The notes: generated from the letters alone by a model not told the origin. Shown: positions 26,590 to 35,404, counted from the stretch's first letter. The stretch: DNA of 59,799 bases from F23-B02 sp045601285 (GCA_045601285.1 JAZRZJ010000061.1:1-59799), one strand, 5' to 3'. Program-made: numbers and translations.

Positions 26590-26797
26590 AGAGGCTGTCA
26601 AAAAACACAAACAGCAAAGAGACAATAGAGTAGCGGGGGAGCTTGAGGGGGCAAGGCCCACCTCAATTGGATCGCCGACAAGATAAAAAGCCTTGATTTT
26701 CAAGGCTTTTTATCATAAAACAAGCAGGAACCCTCCTGCTTGTTTTTGGCGGCTTTTCAGCTTGTCAAAAAAGCCTTTAGACTTTTTTGACAAGCTG
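26590..26797. other. Non-coding stretch with three further hairpins
   Basis: No gene is visible. After about 90 bases of unstructured sequence come three strong inverted repeats: ATAAAAAGCCTTG/CAAGGCTTTTTAT (26683-26713), AAACAAGCAGGA/TCCTGCTTGTTT (26717-26746) and TCAGCTTGTCAAAAAAG/CTTTTTTGACAAGCTGA (26757-26798). Each has an A-run before and a T-run after, so each could stop transcription in both directions. Confidence 0.7.
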
Positions 26798-26830
26798 AAA
26801 AAAACGACACGCACAAGCGTGTCGTTTTTT
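26798..26830 (-). terminator. Terminator of the small ferredoxin gene
   Basis: The same hairpin as at 26558-26589 (ACGACACGC/GCGTGTCGT with T-run), 13 bases after the ferredoxin stop on the minus strand. Confidence 0.85.
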
Positions 26831-26843
26831 TATTGATCAGTAA

Positions 26844-27023
26844 TTATTCTGCTTCACCGAGGATTGCCTTTGCGGGGCAGTTCTCCTGGCAGGTGCCGCA
26901 CTGAACGCACTTCTCAGGATCAATTACGAACTTTTCTTCGTCGTTCTGGAAAATTGCCTCTGCGGGGCAGTTCTCTTTGCAGGTGCCGCACTGGACACAA
27001 TCGGGACCGATAACAAATGCCAT
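26844..27023 (-). CDS. 2[4Fe-4S] ferredoxin
   Basis: Product of 59 residues, read directly from the minus strand: MAFVIGPDCVQCGTCKENCP, an intervening segment, then KCVQCGTCQENCP. The two C-x2-C-x2-C-x3-C sets bind two low-potential 4Fe-4S clusters. The ribosome site AGGAGGT precedes the ATG. The two halves are nearly identical (VQCGTC.ENCPA.AI), showing the ancient internal duplication unusually clearly. It is an electron carrier for enzymes such as PFOR and aldehyde ferredoxin oxidoreductase, both encoded in this window. It is monocistronic. Confidence 0.95.
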   Translation of the reverse strand: MAFVIGPDCVQCGTCKENCPAEAIFQNDEEKFVIDPEKCVQCGTCQENCPAKAILGEAE

Positions 27024-27137
27024 TGTATGTACCTCCTATGATTCTTATCAGAACTACTCTGACAACAGCATTGTAACATATCTTTCAAAAAAAGCAATTA
27101 CAAATTCGGTCATTCTTTGATAACTTTGCCACAAGCG

Positions 27138-27172
27138 AAAAAAGGCGGCACCGCACAAACGGTGTCGCCTTT
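27138..27172 (-). terminator. Terminator of the AOR operon
   Basis: AAAGGCGGCACCG / CGGTGTCGCCTTT around CACAAA, with an A-run that becomes a T-run on the minus strand. Confidence 0.8.
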
Positions 27173-27183
27173 GAGCGATTTTA

Positions 27184-27570
27184 TTATTTTAGCTTGATTG
27201 CTTCGATGGGGCAGCGTCTTTCACAGATGCCGCAACCGTGGCAGGCTTCCCTGTCAACAAGAGTTGAAACTCCGTTTTCGATTGCAAGGCAGCTCTCGGG
27301 GCAGTCCTCAACGCAAAGACCGCAGCCGTCGCAGACCTTTTCGTCAACAGCGGGCTTCTGCCATTTCTCTCTGGGAATGAACTTGCAGGGGTTGCCGTCG
27401 GGATCGAGGATACCCTCCTTCTCGCAGACTCTGCCGCAGGCACCGCATTCGATGCAGCGGTTGGGGTCAATCTCGTGCTGCTCCTTCATTTCGCCGTTGA
27501 TTGCCATTACGGGACATACCTCTTTGCAATCATCACAGCCTTCGCATTTATTTGTAATTGAATATGCCAT
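27184..27570 (-). CDS. Four-cluster (4 x [4Fe-4S]) ferredoxin-type protein
   Basis: Product of 128 residues with four complete cluster motifs: CEGCDDCKEVCP (near 9-20), CIECGACGRVCE (39-50), CDGCGLCVEDCP (80-91) and CHGCGICERRCP (108-119). It is the last gene of the AOR group and most likely the electron acceptor or the conduit between the aldehyde oxidoreductase and other redox proteins. It is larger than the free ferredoxin encoded next to it. The 203-base gap to the MoaD-like gene means it may have its own promoter. Confidence 0.9.
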   Translation of the reverse strand: MAYSITNKCEGCDDCKEVCPVMAINGEMKEQHEIDPNRCIECGACGRVCEKEGILDPDGNPCKFIPREKWQKPAVDEKVCDGCGLCVEDCPESCLAIENGVSTLVDREACHGCGICERRCPIEAIKLK

Positions 27571-27773
27571 ATTTTAATTTCCCCAATCTTAATTATTTTT
27601 TAAAACAGAAAGTGACGGTCAATCCGCCAAGGCAGGCTTGCGCGGAATTTTTCATCGCAGCAAGGCATCTTTTCCGCAGGAATACTTTGTGTATTTCAAG
27701 GAAAAGCAACACAGCTGCGGTGGAAAATAACCGCAACGCAACACAGGCGGGTCAAGCGGCGCTTGCTGCAAAC
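27571..27773. other. Intergenic segment inside the AOR operon
   Basis: No gene is seen. The segment is GC-rich compared with other gaps and includes an inverted repeat, TTTTCC...GAATAC / GTATTTC..GGAAAA (27670-27706). It may be a mobile non-coding element that inserted between the MoaD-like and ferredoxin genes. Confidence 0.45.
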
Positions 27774-28028
27774 TCAACCGCCGCCGGAAGCGGGAACGAG
27801 CATTATCTCGTCGCCATGCTTGAGCTTGGCATTGGGCTTCACCATTTTGCCGTTTACCACAACCATGCAGCCTTTGACGTCCTTCATGGTTATTTCAGAG
27901 TCGGGTTTTACGCGCTTTGACTCTTCATACACAAGCCTGAAAACGTCCTGCACGCTGCCTGCCTCGGCCTCCAGCAGCTTCACGCCGCTGTCAAGCCTCA
28001 GCACACCGAAAACTCTGATTGTAACCAT
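27774..28028 (-). CDS. MoaD/ThiS family sulfur-carrier protein
   Basis: Product of 84 residues with a beta-grasp pattern and the C-terminal Gly-Gly (PASGGG) that becomes a thiocarboxylate. In pyranopterin synthesis MoaD gives sulfur to the dithiolene. The start overlaps the AOR stop by one base, so it is a dedicated partner of the AOR and probably serves its tungsten or molybdenum cofactor. MoaC is encoded at 52951-53427; MoaA, MoaB and MoeA are not in the window. Confidence 0.88.
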   Translation of the reverse strand: MVTIRVFGVLRLDSGVKLLEAEAGSVQDVFRLVYEESKRVKPDSEITMKDVKGCMVVVNGKMVKPNAKLKHGDEIMLVPASGGG

Positions 28029-29962
28029 TACTTAGAGCCTTTCTTTATGCCCAGCTTCTTAAGACCTGCCTCGGTGGGAACTCCGTCTTTGTTCCAGCCG
28101 CGGATAGAGTAGTATGCCTTCTTCATCGTGTCCAGAGGAACCTTGGTGGTCTTGTCTTCGGGGTCCTCCTGCTCATCGGTAAGACGTGCGGGCAGGGTAT
28201 CGCTTTCGCCGGTTACACCAAAGAGAGTGTCAATGTATCTTTCAAGAGTATAGCCGCGCTCGCCTACGCGGAGATACTTGCCGAAGTTCATCTTCATGCC
28301 AACTGCGTACTTCATCTCACGGTCATGATGGAAGATGGGCAGGGGGAAGCAGATGATTTCGGGGTGCTTGTTGATGAAGGCGAGTATGGGGGTGATTTTG
28401 GTCATCATGCTGTTGACAAGCTTTGCCATGGAGGTGCTGGGATCGAGAATCACGGGCGGGAAGAAGGCGTAGCCCGTGAACAGACACTGACCCGTTGCGG
28501 AAACAGACTCAAAGAAGTCCTGCATGAACATGGTGAGCTCTGCCTTTGCCTTGGGAGTCTGGCTGTCAATGTGCAGACCCAGTGCCTCAAGAATTACGAG
28601 ATAGCCTGCGTTCAGATGGCAGCCGCCGCGGTTGGAAACCGCATAGCCGAGGCCCTGACCTACTGCATGGCGGGGCTCGTAAGCGGAAAGCTCAAGACCC
28701 TTGGACTGAATTGCAAATTCTTTGCCGCCGTACTTTTCGCTCAGGCGCTTGGTGCCCTCTGCCATCTCATCGCCGATGCCGCGGCGATATGCGATGTCAC
28801 TCCACAGCTCAGTAATGCCGTCGGTCTTGCCGAACTCAAGGCCGTTATTCCACAGTCCCTTTTCGTTGGCTTCCATGGCGTAGGAAAGAGTCTGTGCCGC
28901 GGAAATGGTGTCCATGCCCAGCTCATCAAGCTCATAGTTCCATTTGTTGATGAGGCTCAGGTCGCTGTTCAGAATGCCGCCGCCCAGGAGACCCAGGGTT
29001 TCAAGCTCGGGACCCTTTACTTCCTTGCCGTCCACGGCAACTGTGCGTGCGCAGTTCATGGGGCAGGAAAGGCAGCCCTTATTTACGATGTTGTACTGCT
29101 CTGCAAGAGTTTCGCCGCTGACCTTTTCAAAGTCGGGGTTGGTGCCCTTTGCAAAGTTTCTGGTTGCGAGGATCTTGGTGGCCTGCATACCGCTTACAAG
29201 ACCTGCTGTGCCGAGCTTGGGAAGCTGTGAGCCGGTCAGGGGGTGTGCCTTCAGGTACTTGACCCATTTCTTGTTCCACTCGATAGTCTTCTTCTCGTTA
29301 TGTATGGGAGTGCGGTGGTTGCCAGATGCGGCAATTGCCTTCAGATTCTTCCAGCCGAAAACGGAGCCGAGACCTGCACGGCCTGCAGCACGCTCATCGC
29401 TGAAAATGCCTGCGTAGCGCACAAGGTTTTCACCGGCGGGGCCGATGGTGACGATACCGCACTTCATGCGGCAGCCGTTGTTGCGCTCAACAAGACCGCG
29501 TACCTGCTCCTGAGCTTCGCTTACGCGCTTGCCCCAAACCTCGTCATAATCGGCGTTGTGGAGAGTGAAGCTGTCGTTGTAAATCTCCAGCCAGCTGTGC
29601 TCATCGCACTTGCCGGTGAGGATAAGTGCGTCATAGCCCGCCTTCTTCAGATAGTAGCCGAAGTTGCCGCCGCAGTTGGAGGAGGCAACGATGCCCGTCT
29701 GGGGAGAAATTGCGGAAACGTTGAAGCGGTTGGAGGAGGGTGCGCCGGTGCCGGTCAAAGGACCGGTGGAGATGATAATCATGTTCTCCTCAGAATAGGC
29801 TTCTTCCTTGCCGGTGAGGTTGTCGTACAGAATTTTTGCGGCCATGATTTTGCCGCCGATGTACAGTTCTCTTTCTTTGTCGCTCCAGGGATAGTCCTCA
29901 AGCTTGCCTGTGGAGAGGTCAAACTTTGCAACTTTACCCATGTATCCTGAATACTTGCTCAC
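28028..29962 (-). CDS. aor: Aldehyde ferredoxin oxidoreductase
   Basis: Product of 644 residues with a GTG start after GAAAGGAATG. It oxidises aldehydes to acids (or reduces acids) with ferredoxin, using a bis-pterin tungsten or molybdenum centre and one 4Fe-4S cluster. The N-terminal domain has the family's YIGGKIMAAKILYDNL and STGPLTGTGAPSSNRFNVS, SNCGGNFGYYLKKAGYDA, and the cluster cysteines in GCLSCPMNCARTV plus a later Cys. The length is normal (about 600-650). It heads the operon with the MoaD-like and four-cluster ferredoxin genes. Confidence 0.93.
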   Translation of the reverse strand: MSKYSGYMGKVAKFDLSTGKLEDYPWSDKERELYIGGKIMAAKILYDNLTGKEEAYSEENMIIISTGPLTGTGAPSSNRFNVSAISPQTGIVASSNCGGNFGYYLKKAGYDALILTGKCDEHSWLEIYNDSFTLHNADYDEVWGKRVSEAQEQVRGLVERNNGCRMKCGIVTIGPAGENLVRYAGIFSDERAAGRAGLGSVFGWKNLKAIAASGNHRTPIHNEKKTIEWNKKWVKYLKAHPLTGSQLPKLGTAGLVSGMQATKILATRNFAKGTNPDFEKVSGETLAEQYNIVNKGCLSCPMNCARTVAVDGKEVKGPELETLGLLGGGILNSDLSLINKWNYELDELGMDTISAAQTLSYAMEANEKGLWNNGLEFGKTDGITELWSDIAYRRGIGDEMAEGTKRLSEKYGGKEFAIQSKGLELSAYEPRHAVGQGLGYAVSNRGGCHLNAGYLVILEALGLHIDSQTPKAKAELTMFMQDFFESVSATGQCLFTGYAFFPPVILDPSTSMAKLVNSMMTKITPILAFINKHPEIICFPLPIFHHDREMKYAVGMKMNFGKYLRVGERGYTLERYIDTLFGVTGESDTLPARLTDEQEDPEDKTTKVPLDTMKKAYYSIRGWNKDGVPTEAGLKKLGIKKGSK

Positions 29963-30159
29963 TATATCATTCCTTTCGAATTTTCACTTTGCCGCAGCTC
30001 TTGAATAAGCCGGACTCTCAATCAATTGCCTGCAGTAAAGCCATAATAAACTAATTAAAGTTTTAACTAATATATCATATCCGACTTGATTTTTCAACAA
30101 ATTAAGCTCCGTACCGCAAGATTATTTGTTAAAAAAATCATGGAAAATGCGGTGGTTTT

Positions 30160-30423
30160 TTGCTGTTTCATACATTTCAGGCAATTCTGTATAAAACAAA
30201 CTCAGAGCCTCACACAGACGGTGACCTTGACTGCGGCTGCTCCATTCCCGGAGAGCTTGCGGAAACAGCCGGCAGGTACGGTAAAAATTACGACGGCGTT
30301 GCGGATATGTACAGCGCCTCCGTGCCGAAGGATTTCACTGTGGATAAGCAACAATGGAAGCCTGAACGCCAAGCGCATTTTGAGGTTGATTTTTATTTCT
30401 TCTTTTTCACGTTTTTGTTGTAA
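30160..30423 (+). pseudogene. Possible gene remnant or unrecognised small ORF
   Basis: In the 430-base gap between the AOR and coaX genes, one plus-strand frame (best part about 30190-30390) has codon usage like the neighbouring genes and reads ...TDGDLDCGCSIPGEL...YGKNYDGVADMYSA.... There is no ribosome site or clear start, and the frame runs into the end of coaX on the other strand. I do not recognise a family. It may be a decayed fragment; it may also be chance. Confidence 0.3.
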
Positions 30424-31169
30424 ATAATCTCAAGTCCGTTGAGAATAAGGTCGGGCTCAAACTCGATTTTTCGCTTGCAGTAGGGAATTATATGCCGTGC
30501 GATACCGCCCGTGGCAACGGCGGTTACGGGCTCGCCCAGCTCCTCCTCCATGCGCTCAATCATGCCGTCAAGCATTGCCGCGGCACCGTAAACGGCGCCC
30601 GAGGTCATGCAGTCAACGGTGTTGGTGGAGATGCACTTTTTGGGGGACTCGATTGAGATTTCAGGCAGCAGGCTCGCGCCCGCGGAAAGCGCCCGGTAGG
30701 AAAGCTTTACACCCGGGATTATTGCTCCGCCGCGGAAGGCGCCCTCACGGTCAATGGCAAAAATCGTGGTGGCGGTTCCCATGTCGGCAAAGACAAGGGG
30801 AGGCGCGTATTTTGCAACAGCCCCCACCGCACCGGTGATAAGGTCTGCGCCGAGGGTAGCGGGGTCGTCAATCTTGATGTTCATGCCCGTTTTCAGTCCT
30901 GCTCCTACAATAAGGCAGTCAAGTCCCGTAAGCTTCTTTACGGCATTTTTGATGGGCATATTGACCTGCGGAACAACGGAGGACATGATTGCGCCCTCGA
31001 AGGCTGTATAGTCGATGCCGTCAAGCTCGCAGGCCTGGCGGATTTTAAGAGCAAAATCGTTTGCAAGGTCATTGCGGTTTGTGGCAATGCGGCTTGTGGC
31101 AAGCACCTTGCCGCTTTCAACACAGCCCAGAACGATATTCGTATTTCCAACGTCAATTGTCAGTATCAT
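30393..31169 (-). CDS. coaX: Type III pantothenate kinase
   Basis: Product of 258 residues; it phosphorylates pantothenate, the first step of coenzyme A synthesis. The ASKHA-fold motifs are present: phosphate-1 MILTIDVGNTNIVLG, the GADLITGAVGAVAKY region with the catalytic Asp (GADL), phosphate-2 FADMGTATT and the GGAIIPG loop. It uses a K+ ion and is not inhibited by CoA. It is ten bases downstream of an ECF S-component gene and shares its promoter. Confidence 0.95.
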   Translation of the reverse strand: MILTIDVGNTNIVLGCVESGKVLATSRIATNRNDLANDFALKIRQACELDGIDYTAFEGAIMSSVVPQVNMPIKNAVKKLTGLDCLIVGAGLKTGMNIKIDDPATLGADLITGAVGAVAKYAPPLVFADMGTATTIFAIDREGAFRGGAIIPGVKLSYRALSAGASLLPEISIESPKKCISTNTVDCMTSGAVYGAAAMLDGMIERMEEELGEPVTAVATGGIARHIIPYCKRKIEFEPDLILNGLEIIYNKNVKKKK

Positions 31170-31178
31170 ATTTCCACC

Positions 31179-31778
31179 TCAATGCATGTTTTTCCCTGCG
31201 TGGATAATACGGGTGATGCCCGATGCCAGCACCATGTTCACGGCAAGCTCAATCACAAAATTGATGCCCGTGAGACCGAAGATGATGTAGTACAGCATGG
31301 CCTCACCGCCTGCCCAGCTTTCAAGGGTGGACATGAAAAATACCAGCATGCCCACAATGAACAGACCGGTATTGCAAAGGGGGCAAACAATACCGGCGGT
31401 CACAACTGCCGCAAGGTCATTCTTCTTCGAAAGCCACTCATAGATAAGCCCTGCTACCCAGCCTGCTGCAGCGCCTTTCACAAGGCATATCAGCACGCAG
31501 CCCAAAGCATTTTGCGAAAGCAGCAGCATTACAACGCCGCCGTCCCAGCCGAAAAGTCCCGTTACAAGCACCACGAGACCGAACACGAAGCCCAGATACG
31601 CTCCCGCTTTTCTTCCGTACATGGCGGCACCGATGATCATGGGTGCAAGCGCCAGAGTTATGGAGAAGGGACCGAAGCGCACAAAGGTGCAGATGACCTG
31701 AAGCACGATGATAAGCGCGGTGAAAATGGCAAGTCCCGTTAGTCTGCGGGTACCGCCCTTCTGTTTGCCGTTATTCAT
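31179..31778 (-). CDS. ECF transporter S component, probably for pantothenate
   Basis: Product of 199 residues with six hydrophobic segments. The N-terminal RLTGLAIFTALIIVLQ matches the start of S components, which bind the substrate and dock on a shared ECF energising module; FGPFSITLALAPMIIGAAMYG is also typical. It lacks its own ATPase. The tight linkage with coaX suggests pantothenate (PanT-like). A hairpin (CCCAC/GTGGG near 31800) lies in its leader. Confidence 0.8.
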   Translation of the reverse strand: MNNGKQKGGTRRLTGLAIFTALIIVLQVICTFVRFGPFSITLALAPMIIGAAMYGRKAGAYLGFVFGLVVLVTGLFGWDGGVVMLLLSQNALGCVLICLVKGAAAGWVAGLIYEWLSKKNDLAAVVTAGIVCPLCNTGLFIVGMLVFFMSTLESWAGGEAMLYYIIFGLTGINFVIELAVNMVLASGITRIIHAGKNMH

Positions 31779-31836
31779 TTTTATACCTCCTGCTGTCGCC
31801 CCACATCCGTGGGTGCGGCGCTTTTAGTTCATGAAA

Positions 31837-31865
31837 ATTGTACAATATAATCTCCGCAAAGTCAA
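31837..31865 (-). promoter_or_regulatory. Sigma-A promoter of the ECF-coaX operon
   Basis: On the minus strand TTGACT (31860-31865) and TACAAT (31837-31842) are separated by 17 bases. The distance to the start codon is about 60 bases. No riboswitch is evident. Confidence 0.75.
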
Positions 31866-32054
31866 CGCTCGCGAAAGATTTGTCAGACATGCGTTAATAT
31901 TCTGACAGTTATGCGTTTATATTCTGTCAATATAAACAGACGGTATGTATATTTTTTAATAAAAAATTCCTTCTCGTCGCAGTCTCGCCGTATACACTGC
32001 GCTTTTTGGTAAAAAAAGTTCAAAATCAGCAAATGTTTTTTTGCATTTTATACA

Positions 32055-32083
32055 TTGACAAAAGTGCAGAATATGTTTATTAT
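32055..32083 (+). promoter_or_regulatory. Sigma-A promoter of the secreted-protein gene
   Basis: TTGACA (32055-32060) and TATTAT (32078-32083) with a 17-base spacer, followed by TGG. It lies 56 bases before the ATG. The rest of 31866-32054 is AT-rich with a short inverted repeat around CTGACAG...CTGTCA (31911-31930). Confidence 0.8.
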
Positions 32084-32139
32084 TATGGCGCGTATAATTT
32101 TCCAGTAACTCCAAAATCTACAGAAAGAGGTAATAAATC

Positions 32140-34278
32140 ATGAAAAGATTTCTGGCATTCCTGCTGGCACTTGTCATGCTGTCATCTCTGGCAGTGGGCG
32201 TACTTGCAGACTCATCCTTAGTTCGTGACGGAAACGCATTCTACGCCGAGAGCAATGTAGTTTCTCAGAGCGAGCTGTACGCCGCTTTCCAGTCCTATTA
32301 TGAGGGCACAAGCTACGAGGATCTCGCAAAGGCGGTCGTCAAGTCGGCAAATAGAATTACTCTGGCGCGTTCTGAAAGCTACACCACCACCATTGATGAA
32401 AACAGCTTCAAATTCGTTCTGGACGGGGATATCAACATCACCGACAGTGACGGAACGATCACCCTGACCCCCGGTAAACACTCCGTCAGCGTTTACTTCA
32501 ATTTCCACACCGATTATTCCTACAAGAATCTGATGGGCAAAACCATTACCGGCTCCTATGACGGCACCGTCGACGGCAGCGCAAAGAACTTCACCTTCTC
32601 TGTCCGTCTCAAGACCGAGCTCACTCTGGCAAGAAACAGCGCAAGCTTTGTCTGGGGTACCGAGGATCCCGAGCAGGTCGTTCTCAATACAGTGCGTCCC
32701 GCAGTTACCGGTGCAGACGGAAAAACTCTTGATCTCTCCGAGGTTTATGTCGTTGAGGATCTGTCAAAGCTCAGTGCCGGTCAATACACCGTAACCGTAA
32801 AGTACCCCGGCGCAGACAACGGCGACGAGCCCGGCTATATGCCCGCCTCCGCTCAGGTCGCGCTCACCATCTCCAAGGCTTCCACCGCTGTTGAGGTCGT
32901 AAACTCCACCGTTGCCTATGACGGCAAGGAGCATATGGTACAGGTCAACGTCACTCCCGACACTGTACCCTACACCGCGATCACCGTGGGTATTCAGGGC
33001 GACGCAAGCGGCTTTGCTTCCATTTACATGAGCGAAGGCAACGCACTTTACAATGCCCTTGTATTTATCCGCAATACCAGCGACGCTCTCAACTACTTAA
33101 CAAGACTCATAGGTATTGATATTTCCGATTTTGTCATCGGCAGTGAGGGCGTTACCCTTGCACAGCTCAGAAGTCTGCTGACAAACATCACCAAGCTCAG
33201 CACTCTCCTTGCAGGTTCCGGCATCAATCTTGAGGAATCCCAGATCAGCGGCATTCTGCAGGCACTTGAAACCGTAGAAAAGATCATGCCTGATCTGAAC
33301 GTAACCTTCTACATCGCAAACATGCCCAAGAACGAGGGCGTGTACGGCACCTGTGCTGTAGTAACCGATGAAAACCACGAAACCGCACTGGGCTTCGGCT
33401 ACACCACCATCGCACCCAGCTTCAACACAAGCATCAAGTGGAATCAGAGCACCGGCGACTACGCCTTTACGATGTATAACGTCGGCGACTTCGACTTCAG
33501 CGCTTATGTGACCACGAGAGCTACCGAGGAAGCTCCCGAGACCGAGATCAAAGATGTAGAGCTTAAGTACACCTTCACAGGCTTCACCGCCGACGGCAAG
33601 TTCTTCAACGGCAGCGGTCTGGAGAATGCTCCCACTATGCCCGGCACCTACACCGAGACCGCATATTCCCTCTACAACTACGTTGCAACCGGCACCCGCA
33701 TCTTCACCATTGCCAGAGATGCAGCCTTCGTCAAGTTCGTTGACGAAAACGGTGAGCTCGTTGACAGCATTTCCCTCACCGCCGATTACGACGGACAGGG
33801 CAAGAGCTTCACAGCCGTTGTGGTTGACGAAAACGGCAATGTGATTGATGGCGCCGAAGTCACCTACTCCTACACCGGCACCACCAACAGCGGCTCGAGA
33901 TACTCAAGCAGCACGGCACCCTTTGACTCCGGCAGCTACACCGTCAAGGCAAGCTTTGCGGGAGATGCCCTGTATGCCCCCGCCTCTAACAATCAGGCAA
34001 GCATCACCATCGTCAAGCCCCAGGCTTCCATCACCTTCGACAACGTCAAGACCAGAATTCTGCAGAAGGTTGATTACAGTTCCATAGGCTACACCTACGA
34101 GGGCATGACCGCTGACGAGGCTGCAAGAATTGCGGCAACTTTGGGCTGCGGCTCCAGAATCCACCTGCTCATCGGCACTCACAATATGAGCGTAACTATT
34201 CCCGATGACATCGCCGCAAATTACGACGTAACAGTAAACGGCGGCAGACACACCGTTACTCTCTTCGGCTTACTGTAA
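32140..34278 (+). CDS. Secreted multi-domain surface protein with Ig-like/MBG-type repeats
   Basis: Product of 712 residues with a signal peptide (MKRFLAFLLALVMLSSLAVGVLA). The remainder is rich in Thr, Ser, Asn and Tyr. Beta-rich repeats of Ig-like type occur near 205-265 (ending VALTISKAS), 470-530 (YTFTGFTADGKFFNGSG...IFTIAR) and 535-625 (ADYDGQGKSFTAVVVDENG...ASITIV), the last resembling MBG-type repeats. No LPXTG, S-layer or lipobox anchor is visible, so it is probably released or held by non-covalent contacts. It has its own strong promoter and is monocistronic. Confidence 0.75.
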   Translation: MKRFLAFLLALVMLSSLAVGVLADSSLVRDGNAFYAESNVVSQSELYAAFQSYYEGTSYEDLAKAVVKSANRITLARSESYTTTIDENSFKFVLDGDINITDSDGTITLTPGKHSVSVYFNFHTDYSYKNLMGKTITGSYDGTVDGSAKNFTFSVRLKTELTLARNSASFVWGTEDPEQVVLNTVRPAVTGADGKTLDLSEVYVVEDLSKLSAGQYTVTVKYPGADNGDEPGYMPASAQVALTISKASTAVEVVNSTVAYDGKEHMVQVNVTPDTVPYTAITVGIQGDASGFASIYMSEGNALYNALVFIRNTSDALNYLTRLIGIDISDFVIGSEGVTLAQLRSLLTNITKLSTLLAGSGINLEESQISGILQALETVEKIMPDLNVTFYIANMPKNEGVYGTCAVVTDENHETALGFGYTTIAPSFNTSIKWNQSTGDYAFTMYNVGDFDFSAYVTTRATEEAPETEIKDVELKYTFTGFTADGKFFNGSGLENAPTMPGTYTETAYSLYNYVATGTRIFTIARDAAFVKFVDENGELVDSISLTADYDGQGKSFTAVVVDENGNVIDGAEVTYSYTGTTNSGSRYSSSTAPFDSGSYTVKASFAGDALYAPASNNQASITIVKPQASITFDNVKTRILQKVDYSSIGYTYEGMTADEAARIAATLGCGSRIHLLIGTHNMSVTIPDDIAANYDVTVNGGRHTVTLFGLL

Positions 34279-34305
34279 ATTTCTTAATACAGCAAACCAA
34301 CCAAT

Positions 34306-34387
34306 TGTCATTCTGAGCGAAGCGAAGAATCCACTAAACCGCATCTCCCACAGGAGATTCTTCGTCGCTTAGCTCCTCAGAATGACA
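34306..34387. repeat. Palindromic TGTCATTCTGAG element, copy D
   Basis: An 82-base copy 27 bases after the surface-protein gene, where its hairpin may act at the transcript end. The remaining bases to 34493 hold a second inverted repeat, AACCGGCAGTGC/GCACTGCCGGTT (34453-34481), probably a terminator for the SGNH hydrolase gene. Confidence 0.85.
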
Positions 34388-34493
34388 TTTTGGGGCGTTT
34401 GCCGTAGAGAGCGATGTTGGCAATGACAAATCTATACTTTGCCGACGATTTCAAACCGGCAGTGCAAACGCACTGCCGGTTATCTTATACTTA

Positions 34494-35141
34494 TTATGCT
34501 TCAAATATGTCCTTAATCTTTGCTGCAACGGCCTCACCCAGAGCTCTGTGGCCCTCGCGCGTCATGTGCTCGCAGTCGGTTTCCTCGGGCTCGGCATACT
34601 GCGCCGCGTCAAGAAAGTAAGCTCCGCACTTGTCCGCCATGGCCTTATACAGCGGAGCAAACTTTTTGCTCTCCTCATGGCCGTCGGGAATGAGGTCATA
34701 CTCATAATGACCCTCGTTTATTTCCCCGATGAGTATGGGGGAAATCAGCAGGATTTTCGCTCCCTTCGGGAAAACGGGGCTTGCCTGCGCAAAGCGTTCG
34801 TTTGCCATCTTTGTCATCATGAGAATTGTTTCAATTCCCCTTGCGCTGTGCTCCGCACTTCCGAATTTGAGGTCGTTGGTGCCCAGCATGATTACGGCAA
34901 GGTCAAGGGGCTTGTGGCTCTGAAGCTCATAGTCAAGCGCGTCCTTTCCGTTGCGGCAGCCCTTCCACATATCGTCAAAAACCGTGGTGCGCCCGTTCAG
35001 TCCTGCGGCAACGCAATGGTATTCGTCACCCAGCAGCTTTTCGCACACGCTTGTCCAGCGCACATCATAGGGATATCTGCTTCCGTCAACGGGGTTGTAG
35101 CCCCAGGTGTTTGAATCACCGTAAAAAAGAATATTTTTCAT
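34494..35141 (-). CDS. SGNH/GDSL-type hydrolase
   Basis: Product of 215 residues. Block I is FYGDSNTWGYNP with the catalytic Ser, block III is IMLGTNDLK with the oxyanion Asn, and the C-terminal catalytic Asp and His are in CEHMTREGHRALG. There is no signal peptide, so it is cytoplasmic. It resembles lysophospholipase/arylesterase types and acetyl-ester hydrolases acting on sugars. It may work with the adjacent GH13 glucosidase, but they are divergent and the link is only by position. Confidence 0.88.
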   Translation of the reverse strand: MKNILFYGDSNTWGYNPVDGSRYPYDVRWTSVCEKLLGDEYHCVAAGLNGRTTVFDDMWKGCRNGKDALDYELQSHKPLDLAVIMLGTNDLKFGSAEHSARGIETILMMTKMANERFAQASPVFPKGAKILLISPILIGEINEGHYEYDLIPDGHEESKKFAPLYKAMADKCGAYFLDAAQYAEPEETDCEHMTREGHRALGEAVAAKIKDIFEA

Positions 35142-35224
35142 AATAACACCGCCTTCAATCTGATATTATCACGTTCATAGTGTTGCGGTCAATATTCAGC
35201 GGTTAGCCGCGGCAAAAACCATCG

Positions 35225-35299
35225 TGTCATTCTGAGCAAAGCGAAGAATCTCCCTAACGGTTCAGGGGATTCTTCGTCGCTGCGCTCCTCAGAATGACA
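35225..35299. repeat. Palindromic TGTCATTCTGAG element, copy E
   Basis: A 75-base copy between the divergent SGNH hydrolase and GH13 genes. It ends about 105 bases before the glucosidase start, and so could affect the promoter region. Confidence 0.85.
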
Positions 35300-35404
35300 G
35301 TTCTTTTTTACATTCGGAGCGTAATTGCGTGCGTTATTTCGGCATTGCAACGGCTTTGCTGTTGTGGTAAAATCAGTTCAGACAATAATTCAGGAGATGC
35401 TGTT

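Noticed and set aside
35294..35404. Extended N-terminus of the GH13 protein
   Set aside because: It would be encoded partly by the palindromic element and lacks family similarity; a good ribosome site stands before the ATG at 35405.
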